Source of the DNA: Bryobacteraceae bacterium
GTDB taxonomy: Bacteria > Acidobacteriota > Terriglobia > Bryobacterales > Bryobacteraceae
Assembly (NCBI GenBank): GCA_041394945.1
Contig: JAWKHH010000002.1
Coordinates: 1,000,501-1,064,500, forward strand
Direction: 5' to 3'
DNA: 64,000 bases
Positions 1 through 8,000 of the stretch are shown one piece after another. The notes beneath the pieces are model-generated. The model was not told the origin of the DNA. It did not search any database and saw nothing but the letters and a program-made list of their open reading frames with translations. The first letter of the stretch is position 1. Each line of letters starts with the position of its first letter. The position numbers were made by a program, and so were the translations under genes.

Positions 1-2230
1 CGTCCCACAGGAACGCCGGGTTGCGTCCGTCCGATTGTTGAACGCCAGGCCGCCCGCCGAACCCGAGCGTGCAGCCGCAGCCGCCGTTGCCGAGCGTCTG
101 GTAGTAGATGCCCCAGCCGCCGCGCAGCACCGTCTTCGGGCCGAGTGCGTACGCGAACCCGAGCCGCGGTCCGATGTTCGTGAAGTCCGTGTCGTACGGC
201 CGCTTCGTGCCCGTCCGGCCCGCGCCCGGGCCCATGAACGCGATCGCGCCCGCCAGTCCGCCCGCCCCCGGATTCGGAATCCGCGGGTCGAACGTCGACA
301 TGTTGTAGTTCGACATGTGCCAGCCGATCGGCACCTCGTACCGGAAGCCCAACTGCACGGTCAGCTTGCTGTTCACCTTCCAGTTGTCCTGGAAGTAACC
401 GGCGTGGTACCCGTAGCGGATCTGCACCTCCGGCACCGGCAGCGTGTTGGTCTCGAAGCGGTCCGGCGCGCCCAGCAGGAAGCTCGCGAAGCTGTGCCCC
501 GTGTTGTTCAGCCGGGTCAGGTCCGCCGTCTGGAAGTTCTCGAAGTTGAACAGGCCGTTGGTGCCCGCCGCGTCGAACGCGAACGTCCGCAGCCGCCGGA
601 AGTCGCCGCCCATCTTGAACTCATGCCGCCCGCGCAGCCAGCTCAGGTGCGAGTTCACGTGGTACGTGGTGTTGTTCTGTCCGTTCTGGTTCCCGCCGCC
701 GGAGTTTTTGCCGTCCTGCACGCCCCACGGGCTCAGCGCGTCGCGCGTGGAGAAGCGGAACCGCGGCGTCGCGTCGGTGGCGACATTCAGCCCCACCTTC
801 GACGCGAACCCCTGCTGGTCCGGATTCGCCCAGCCCTGCCGGGTGCGTGAGAAGCTCACCGTCGAGTGCAGCAGCGTCGTCGGGCTGATCACCAGGTCAT
901 GGTTCACCCGGACGTACTGCGGACGCTGGAAGCTCTCGCCCAGCCCCGTGCCCAGCGGACCGGTGAAGCTCCCCACCGCCGCGTCCGTCTGATTCTGCAG
1001 GCTATGGAAGTAGGCGATACGGTTGTTCGCCGTGATGTTGTGGTCGAACTTCATGCTCCAGATCGTATCGGTGCGCTGGCTCACGTTCACGAAGTCGAAG
1101 TTCTGCTGCGGCACCCCGCGCGTCGCGGAAGGCAGGCTCGGCAGGATCGCGTTCGAAACGCGGCTGATCCGGCTCGCCGGAATGATGTTGCCCGGGAACG
1201 GCGTCCGGCTTGTGCCGTTCGTCGTCGCCGGATCGTAGATCTCCGCCGCGCCGGCGAAGTTGCCGCTTCGCATCGCCGCCGTCGGCACCGTCAGCAGCGT
1301 CTGCGACGCAGTCGCCGGACGGTAGTCGCGTGAAATCGTGAAGAACCAGAACGTCTTGTTCCGGCCATCGTACAGCTTCGGAATGTACACCGGTCCGCCC
1401 ACGCCGATTCCGCCCTCGTTGAACCGCTCCTTCGCGCGCGCCCGGCCCGTCCGGTTGTTCGCCCACTGATTCGCGTTCCACACGTCGCGGCGCATGTTCC
1501 AGAACGCGCGCCCGTGGACGTCGTTGGTGCCGGACTTCGTGATGAAGAGCTCCACCCCGCCGCCGAACCGCCCGTACTCGGCCGAGTAGCTCGCCGTCAG
1601 CAGCTTGAACTCGCCGAACATCTCCGCCGCCGGGAAGTTGAACACGGTTCCGCCCGACTCCGGAATCGTCAGCGATCCGCCGTCGATCATCACCTCTTTG
1701 CCGCGTCCGCCCGATCCGGTGATGCTCACCTCGCCGCCCACGTTCACTCCGGGCTGGTAGGTGACGAACGCCTCCGGGTTCCGGATGCCGCCCGAAAACA
1801 ACGGCAGCGTGTCCATCATCTTCGGCGACACCGCCGACCCGCGCTCGCTCGTCGTCGGTTCGAGCAGCGGCGCCTCCGCCGTCACATCCACCGTCTGCTG
1901 CACGTCTCCAACCTCGAGTTGGAGATCAAGGCCAATGCGCTGCGCAACGCGAATCTCGATGCCGCTCCGCGAAAGCTTCTTGAATCCCGGCTTCTCCACC
2001 GTGACCGAGTACTGCCCGGCCGGCAGGCTCGCGAACAAGTAGAGCCCCGCGACAGTCGTGCTCGCTTCAGTCCGCAGGCCGGTATTTTCGTTGTGCGCGA
2101 CAACGGTTGCGCCCGGAACCGCTGCTCCGTTCGGGTCGAGGACCGTCCCGGAAATCGATCCGGTGGTCAACTGACCCCATGCTGCGCTGGCCGCAAGTGC
2201 AGCCGCAGCCAATAGCTGGCTAAGCTTCAT
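1..2230 (-). CDS. TonB-dependent receptor, Oar-like, with carboxypeptidase-regulatory-like N-domain (C-terminus outside window)
   Basis: Outer-membrane receptor of the large acidobacterial Oar-like/TonB family; the substrate cannot be read from sequence. ATG at 2230 gives a signal peptide (MKLSQLLAAAALAASAAWGQ), then a carboxypeptidase-regulatory-like beta-sandwich (GSISGTVLDPNGAAVPGATV, about residues 23-110), then a plug-like part (GGEVSITGSGGRGKEVMIDG; SAEYGRFGGGVELFITKSGT), then a long beta-barrel region rich in aromatic and Asn/Gly residues (RYGYHAGYFQDNWKVNSKLT). About 743 codons are visible with no stop, so the rest of the barrel lies left of the window. Related proteins are usually 1000-1200 residues. 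The start is supported by AGGGG seven bases upstream. Many antisense open frames here are shadows of this gene. Confidence 0.9.
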   Translation of the reverse strand, partial: MKLSQLLAAAALAASAAWGQLTTGSISGTVLDPNGAAVPGATVVAHNENTGLRTEASTTVAGLYLFASLPAGQYSVTVEKPGFKKLSRSGIEIRVAQRIGLDLQLEVGDVQQTVDVTAEAPLLEPTTSERGSAVSPKMMDTLPLFSGGIRNPEAFVTYQPGVNVGGEVSITGSGGRGKEVMIDGGSLTIPESGGTVFNFPAAEMFGEFKLLTASYSAEYGRFGGGVELFITKSGTNDVHGRAFWNMRRDVWNANQWANNRTGRARAKERFNEGGIGVGGPVYIPKLYDGRNKTFWFFTISRDYRPATASQTLLTVPTAAMRSGNFAGAAEIYDPATTNGTSRTPFPGNIIPASRISRVSNAILPSLPSATRGVPQQNFDFVNVSQRTDTIWSMKFDHNITANNRIAYFHSLQNQTDAAVGSFTGPLGTGLGESFQRPQYVRVNHDLVISPTTLLHSTVSFSRTRQGWANPDQQGFASKVGLNVATDATPRFRFSTRDALSPWGVQDGKNSGGGNQNGQNNTTYHVNSHLSWLRGRHEFKMGGDFRRLRTFAFDAAGTNGLFNFENFQTADLTRLNNTGHSFASFLLGAPDRFETNTLPVPEVQIRYGYHAGYFQDNWKVNSKLTVQLGFRYEVPIGWHMSNYNMSTFDPRIPNPGAGGLAGAIAFMGPGAGRTGTKRPYDTDFTNIGPRLGFAYALGPKTVLRGGWGIYYQTLGNGGCGCTLGFGGRPGVQQSDGRNPAFLWD

Positions 2231-2277
2231 GTAAAGACCCCTGTCAGGAAAAGTCCGTCCGAAGACAGCTTGTTGTC

Positions 2278-2307
2278 ATCCTACATGAAGTTTCAGCGTC
2301 GTGACAA
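2278..2307 (-). promoter_or_regulatory. Candidate sigma70-type promoter for the TonB receptor gene
   Basis: On the minus strand TTGTCA (2307-2302) and TAGGAT (2283-2278) are separated by 18 nt, about 48 nt before the ATG at 2230. The spacing is right and both boxes are partial consensus matches. The leader contains a small UUCG-type hairpin. No transcription start was measured. Confidence 0.4.
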
Positions 2308-2348
2308 GCGGAGGCGGCCGCCGTCGAGAAAAAGGAGGGCCAAAAGGA

Positions 2349-2405
2349 CCACCGGGGACCGGGCAGCGCGGAGGATTTCCCCCTACGCTGCCTGGTCCCC
2401 GGTGG
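2349..2405 (-). terminator. Long GC-rich hairpin between PEP-CTERM and TonB genes
   Basis: A 20-bp stem (2349-2368 with 2386-2405, one G-T wobble) encloses a 17-nt loop. On the minus strand it lies downstream of the PEP-CTERM gene ending at 2496 and is followed by short T runs (CCTTTTGG, then CCTTTTTC), so it could end that transcript. The arms are longer than in most terminators, so a mobile palindromic repeat is an alternative. Confidence 0.5.
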
Positions 2406-2495
2406 TGAATGACTGAACTTGCCCCCTCCCGACTCCGCGGTCGGTCCTAAACTTCAGCGCCAGCCTGACACAACCTGTCTCGCCGGTCCTGGAGA

Positions 2496-3230
2496 CTACC
2501 GTCTGAATAGACTTGCGCGCCGTGTGCCGAACAGACCAAGCAGACCAAGACCCATCAGCGCCAGGGATGCGGGCTCAGGAACTGCGCTACCCGGATTAGT
2601 CGGATTGTTGGGGTTGGTTCCGGGATCGCCCAGGAAGAAGCTGTCGATGCCCAGGTCCGCCCGATCCCCGAACGTACTGTGCGCAACCACTTCGAGCGTC
2701 TGCACATCGCTACTTGCCGTAAAGAGCAGGGTCTGCCATGTCCAAGGTGCCGCCACGCCGGCTGTTGGCAGATCCATAGGTGCGGAATTGTGTGACTCCG
2801 TGCCAAAGATGATCTCCCAGTAGCCTCCGGCTTCAGAAAACGCGCTGTTGCTGATGCTTTGCTCGAACGAGATCTCATATTGCTGACCGATCACTAGTCC
2901 CGTAAGAGCCACCTGCAAGGCGCTCTCGACGTAGGGAGAGCCAGGTCGGCCATCCCAACCGATGCCATGTAGGAAATCGCCACCCGTGCTGCTTGCCGTC
3001 CAGACGAAACCGTTCATTGTGGTGTTCGCGTTGAACACATCGGGAGTGCCGGCTGTTGTCGTCCAGCCAGGCGGGGTAGCGCTATTGAAACTGTTCTTGT
3101 TGCCGATGTACCCCTCAAAACCGCCGTTCTGAAACGCGTCGAGCAATGCGGCATGCGCGTTCCCTCCTGAGAGAGCGAAGGACGTGGCAATCGCGACGAC
3201 CTGGGCAACACGAGTAACTGTCTTTTTCAT
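2496..3230 (-). CDS. PEP-CTERM sorting domain-containing secreted protein
   Basis: A 244-residue exported protein. It has a signal peptide (MKKTVTRVAQVVAIATSFAL, processing near AHA-ALL), then a beta-rich body resembling carbohydrate-binding or DUF642-like choice-of-anchor domains (NGGFEGYIGN, then paired WQTLLFTAS and LGIDSFFLGDPG). It ends in a textbook PEP-CTERM tail: the motif AVPEPASLALMGLGLLGLFG, a hydrophobic helix and a basic end (TRRASLFRR). Such tails are processed by exosortase at the inner membrane; no exosortase gene lies in this window. Start support is excellent: AAGGAG six bases before the ATG at 3230. Its neighbour upstream on the same strand is a second, unrelated PEP-CTERM protein. 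Binding function is inferred; the sorting tail is seen directly. Confidence 0.85.
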   Translation of the reverse strand: MKKTVTRVAQVVAIATSFALSGGNAHAALLDAFQNGGFEGYIGNKNSFNSATPPGWTTTAGTPDVFNANTTMNGFVWTASSTGGDFLHGIGWDGRPGSPYVESALQVALTGLVIGQQYEISFEQSISNSAFSEAGGYWEIIFGTESHNSAPMDLPTAGVAAPWTWQTLLFTASSDVQTLEVVAHSTFGDRADLGIDSFFLGDPGTNPNNPTNPGSAVPEPASLALMGLGLLGLFGTRRASLFRR

Positions 3231-3329
3231 TGTTTTCTCCTTAACACCTTATCTTCGAAAGAGTACTCCACTCCATTGCGGCTTCCGTGGGGCGCGATCG
3301 GCGCTTTGCTCAGTCGGCCTCCCGGCGAT

Positions 3330-4184
3330 TCAGAACGTCGGCCGCAGCCGCCGCACCAGCGCTGCGCCGAATAGACCCAGGCCGAGCAGGCCAGCCGTGC
3401 CGGGCTCTGGAACCGATCCCGGATCTCCCGGAAGGCAGTTCACACGGCAAGTGTCCTGCCGCGCTTCGAAGTCGAACGAAAGATCCTCGATCACGTTCGC
3501 CGTGTCGAGCAGCGTTAGCGCGCCCAGGAAGCTGCCGTCAACGCCGCTCCAGATCGTGGCCCGCCCATTGAAGATGTCGGAGATGTAGAAATTCGTCCCG
3601 TCGAACGCAATCCCGGTGCCGTTTCCGTGTCCGGTAGTGTCGATGAAGTCTTTGATCAGTAGGTTCCCGTCAAGATCGTAGACGCTGTATTGGTTGCCTC
3701 CCCCGATTCCGCCGTCGAACCGGTTCGCGATCAGCATACCGTTGAAGTACTCGAGGCCATCGTAGAAACCCAGGGATTCGGAGAGCGTGATTGTCTTCAA
3801 CACCACGCCGGCCGGTGAAACCAGGAAAGCCTTGTTGGTGCCGGTGTAGTCGCTCGTCCAGAAGTTATCGCCGTCAAAGGTGATCGTCGAGATCCCGCTG
3901 GCGCCGGGGATGGTGAACCCGCCACCCAGATTGGCGCCTGTCACCCGATCGAAGCGCCCGACGTTTCCGCTACCCGCGTCCGTCGTATAGACGATATCGC
4001 CCACCACCACCACGCCCCGTCCGTTCGAGCCTGAACCGATAAAGCTCGAAAGGCGCGCTCCCGTGGTCGTATCGAACGACTGCACTAGGGGCGTTCCTGC
4101 GTTGTTCGAGTAAATGACGGCTGCTTGACTTGCTCCTGCAAGAACAAGCAACGTTGAGAATCCGACAATTGTTGTCCTGGCCAC
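3330..4184 (-). CDS. PEP-CTERM protein with NHL/propeller-like body
   Basis: A 284-residue secreted protein. I chose the GTG at 4184 because AGGAGG lies six bases upstream and the product then starts directly with a signal peptide (VARTTIVGFSTLLVLAGASQ). An ATG at 4241 would add 19 residues that do not look like a leader. The body has short repeats of the type GDNFWTSDYTGTNKAFLVSP and DGTNFYISDIFNGRATIWSG, as in beta-propeller or NHL-like streptogramin-lyase folds. The C-terminus carries the sorting signal SVPEPGTAGLLGLGLFGAAL followed by basic VRRLRPTF. It precedes the other PEP-CTERM gene by about 100 bases and may be co-transcribed with it. Ligand and role are unknown. Confidence 0.85.
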   Translation of the reverse strand: MARTTIVGFSTLLVLAGASQAAVIYSNNAGTPLVQSFDTTTGARLSSFIGSGSNGRGVVVVGDIVYTTDAGSGNVGRFDRVTGANLGGGFTIPGASGISTITFDGDNFWTSDYTGTNKAFLVSPAGVVLKTITLSESLGFYDGLEYFNGMLIANRFDGGIGGGNQYSVYDLDGNLLIKDFIDTTGHGNGTGIAFDGTNFYISDIFNGRATIWSGVDGSFLGALTLLDTANVIEDLSFDFEARQDTCRVNCLPGDPGSVPEPGTAGLLGLGLFGAALVRRLRPTF

Positions 4185-4347
4185 ACTGTCCTCCTTCGCG
4201 GGCAAAGACCAACCCCAAAAGAGTATATGGTGATACCCCATTTTGTGTCAAGCGATATCCTTAAACGGGAGCAGCCGCCGCCGCCCCTGCATCTGGCACG
4301 ATGGACTCTGGCAAAATCAAGAATAGAAAGGTGCCTGACGCGGAGGA

Positions 4348-4983
4348 ATGCCCAGAAAGATCGAATCGCACTTTGTCGCCGGCCCGGCAGGACGGCTGGA
4401 AACCCTACTCGAGGAGCCAGAGGACCGCGACCCCGTTTGCGCCGCCGTCGTCTGCCACCCCCACCCGCTCCACGGCGGCACCATGCACAACAAGGTGGTC
4501 TACCGCCTCGCGAGGGGAATGCGCGCCGCCGGAGCCGTCGTCGCCCGCTTCAACTTTCGCGGCGTCAACCTGAGCGAAGGGCTGCACGATAACGGCGTCG
4601 GCGAAATCGACGACGCCCGCGCCGTTCTCGCTTGGCTTCGCGAACGCTACCCGGACCTGCCCTACGCGATGGCGGGATTCTCGTTTGGCTCGCGCGTCGC
4701 TCTCCGCCTCGGCTGCGAGTCGCCGGCTCCGCGGCTGTTGATCGCCGCTGGCTTCCCGTCTCTCCAGACGGATGCCGCGCCCTTCCTCGATTGCGCGGCT
4801 CCGCGCGTCTTCGTTCACTCCACGCACGACCAGTTCGGGCCAAGGGAGAACTTCCAGGCGTTCTATGACTCGCTGCGCGGCGAACGGAGCCTCGTCTGGA
4901 TCGAGAGCCGCGACCACTTCTTCGTCGACGCGCTCGACCCTCTCGAAGCCGCGGCGAAGAACGCGCTTGCCGCCGCGCTTTGA
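4348..4983 (+). CDS. Alpha/beta hydrolase, COG2945-like
   Basis: A 211-residue cytoplasmic hydrolase. The family signature HPHPLHGGTMHNKVV lies near residue 40, followed by FNFRGVNLSEG (oxyanion region) and the nucleophile elbow GFSFGS with the catalytic Ser at about residue 113. An Asp in HSTHDQFGP and a His in RDHFFVDALD complete a plausible Ser-Asp-His triad. The fold is short and lacks a lid, as in COG2945 and dienelactone-hydrolase-like proteins. The substrate is unknown. It stands alone: the PEP-CTERM gene upstream is divergent, and the large SBBP gene downstream starts 27 bases after the stop with its own TATAAT box. No strong ribosome-binding site is visible; TGACGCGGAGGA just upstream contains GGAGG close to the ATG. 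Confidence 0.85.
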   Translation: MPRKIESHFVAGPAGRLETLLEEPEDRDPVCAAVVCHPHPLHGGTMHNKVVYRLARGMRAAGAVVARFNFRGVNLSEGLHDNGVGEIDDARAVLAWLRERYPDLPYAMAGFSFGSRVALRLGCESPAPRLLIAAGFPSLQTDAAPFLDCAAPRVFVHSTHDQFGPRENFQAFYDSLRGERSLVWIESRDHFFVDALDPLEAAAKNALAAAL

Positions 4984-4997
4984 TCGAGTAATATAAT
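4967..4997 (+). promoter_or_regulatory. Candidate promoter of the SBBP/VWA gene
   Basis: A perfect TATAAT at 4992-4997 sits in the AT-rich string AGTAATATAATTACG immediately after the hydrolase stop. TTGCCG (4967-4972) is a possible -35 at a long 19-nt spacing. The -10 ends only 13 nt before the ATG at 5011, so the leader would be very short. Confidence 0.45.
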
Positions 4998-5010
4998 TAC
5001 GGGAACCTGT

Positions 5011-8000
5011 ATGCCAACAAAATATGCCGGTTTTGTTTCGAGCGTCCTGGGTTGTTTTCTCCTGTCGCCAGCGCTCCTGGGCGCCAGCCCCGCCGCTGGG
5101 CTCGGTGATCTCCCGCTACGCTTCGAACCCGACGCGGAGGGCGCCGGCTTCGTTTCGATGGGCCCCGGATACACGCTCGCCGTCGGCCCCGCCGAGGCCC
5201 GGTTCGCCTCGGGCTCGGCCCGCATCCGCATGGCGCTCGACGGTGCCGACGCCGCCGCCCGCGGCTCTGGCGAGGCGCGGCTCGAGTCGGTCAGCAACTA
5301 CCTCGCCGGTAACGATCGTTCGCATTGGCGCACCGGTGTTCCGAACTTCGCCCGGGTCCGCTATCACGGCGTCTATCCTGGCATCGATCTCGTTTATTAC
5401 GGCAACGGCCGCCAGCTCGAGTACGATTTCGTGGTCCAACCCGGCTCCGATCCCTCGCGCATCGGCCTCCGCTTCGAAGGCGCCAACGGCCTTACCCTCG
5501 CCTCCAACGGCGACCTGGTCATCGCCGCCGATGGCAATGAGATCCGTCATAGGAAGCCTGCCGTCTACCAGGACACCGCCGATGGCAGGCGTGCCGTCGA
5601 GGGCGCCTACCGCATCGGTGAGAACGGCATCGTCCGTTTCGAAGTCGCCGCCTATGACCGCACCCGCACCCTAGTGATCGACCCCGTGCTGCAGTTCTCC
5701 ACTTATTTCGGGGGCCGTTCCCGCGACGTCGGTACAGGGCTTGTTCTCGATCGCACTGGCAACATTTATATGACCGGGACGGCCACGTCCACGGAGTTCC
5801 CCACCAGTGTCGGCGCCTACCAGGGCCAGCTCATCAGTGGCGCCGATATTTTCGTCGTCAAGCTCAATGCCACCGGGACATCCGTCTTCTACTCCACCCT
5901 GATTGGCGGCACTGCCGAAGATATTCCCGGTCCTCCCGCCGTGGACAACAACGGCAACCTCTACCTCGGCGGCACCACTGGCTCTCCCAACTTTCCCACC
6001 ACGCCCGGTGCATACAAGGTGTTCCCGCTGGGCCAGCCGAGCGGCCTGGACGGCTTCGTCCTCAAGCTCAATCCAAACGGCGCCGACCTTGTGTATTCCA
6101 CCCGTATTGGCGGCCAGGACACCGACCACCTGAACGCCGTCGCCGTCGACCCCGGCGGAAACGCCTACGTCACCGGCGACACGCTGTCCCAGGACTTCCC
6201 CATCACTTCCGAAGATGTCTTCCAGAAGGAAATGCGCGGCGCCATTGATGCCTTCGTCGCCAAGATCAACCCCACCGGCAGCGGCCTCGTCTGGTCCACG
6301 TTCCTCGGCGGCGATAGCGATTCGCTCACCGTCGCCTACGAAACGGGTAAGGCGATCTCGGTCAACCGCGGCGGACAGGTCTTTGTCGCCGGCGAAACCA
6401 CGCTCCGCGATTTCCCCATCGCGACTCCCGTTCAAGCCGAACACATCGGCCAGTCCGACATCTTTGTAACCGGCATCGACGCCAAAGGCGAAACTCTCCT
6501 CTGGTCCACCTTCCTCGGGGGCGAAGGCATTGAGACCCTCGGCTCCATGTATATCGATCCAACCGGAGCCAATATCTATGTCGCCGGCGATACCGCAAGC
6601 CGCCGCTATCCCGTCACTCCCGGCGCCTACCAGGCTTTCTTCGGGCCAGGCGACGAAAACAAGCGCGAAGGCTTCCTCACCCGCCTCAACGGTGGCGGCG
6701 GACTCATGTACTCCACCTTCTTCGGCGGTAATCGCGATGAACAGGTCACCGGCGTCGTCGGCGACGCCCAGGGCATCGCCACCATCTTCGGCACTACCGC
6801 CAGCTCGAATATCCCGGTCACAGGCGGGCCGCTGCAATCGACCCTCAATGTCAGCCAGGCCGGGATACCCTTCGACACCTTCCTCGCCACGTTCAATCCC
6901 GGCGGCACTCAGGTCACCTTCGCCACCTATCTCGGCGGACGCCGCAACGAAGCCTCCGGCGCCATCGCGCGCGATACGCAGGGCAACTTGTACATCACCG
7001 GCTACACGGAATCGCCGGACTTCCCCACCACGCCCGGCGCGCTCCATCGCTCCGGCGGCATCGGCAACCCGAGCATCTTCCTTGCCCGCATCGGCGAAGC
7101 CCGGCCCGGCCCCGCCAGCCTCGGGATCCTCTCCGGCAACAACCAGACCGCGGACGAGGGGACACAGCTTCCGCAACCGCTCGCCGTCGTGCTGCTCGAT
7201 GTCTTCGGCAACCCCGTGAGCGGCGCCTCGATCGCCTTCTCCACAACCGCCGGAAACCTCTCCGCGCCGGCCGTTCTCACCGACGGCCTCGGCCGCGCCC
7301 AGGTTCGCCTCACCCTTCCGCTCCGGCCGGGCGCCATCAAAGTGACGGCCAGCATCGCCGACTTCCCGCCCGTTGAGTTCACCGCGATCTCTCGCCGCGT
7401 CGGTCCGCCGATTCCCGAAATCTCCAATCTCGACGGCGTCTTCGGCGCTGGGCGCAGCGCCGTCGCCGTCCGCCATCTCTCGCCCGGCGGACGAGCCGTG
7501 GTCAAGGGCAAGGACTTCATCGTCGCCGGCGCCGACGAAGAGGCCATCCCGGATCGGCTTGTCAACGGTCAACTGCCCACCAACCTCGCCGGTGTCTGCG
7601 TCACCGTCAGCGGCGTCGCCGCGCGGCTCCTCTCCGTGACGCCTTTCGAAGTGGTGATGCAGGTGCCCGAAGTCGAAATCGGCATGAGCAGCGTCGTCGT
7701 CATCACCAACTGCGGCCGCCTCGGCGAGCTTCGCTCGGACCCGCGGGCCATTGAGGTTCGCGCCAGCTCCCCCGAGTTCTTCTACTACACGGTCAACCCG
7801 CAAGGCCGCAGCCCCATCCACGCCGTCCGCGGCGATTCCGGCGATGCCATCGGCCCCAACGGCTCCTCAGCCACTCCGAACTCAGTCGTCCGCGCATTCG
7901 GCACGGGCTTCGGCCGCACCGATCCGCTCATTGGCTCCGGCGAGTTCCCAACTGCTGACACGCCCACCTCGATTAGGCCCGTGATTGTGCTCGACGGCGA

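Noticed and set aside
5671..7821. A 716-residue open frame on the minus strand inside the SBBP gene
   Set aside because: It is antisense to SBBP repeats, has Gly/Asp/Val-biased shadow composition, no domain and no ribosome-binding site; GC-rich third positions create such frames.
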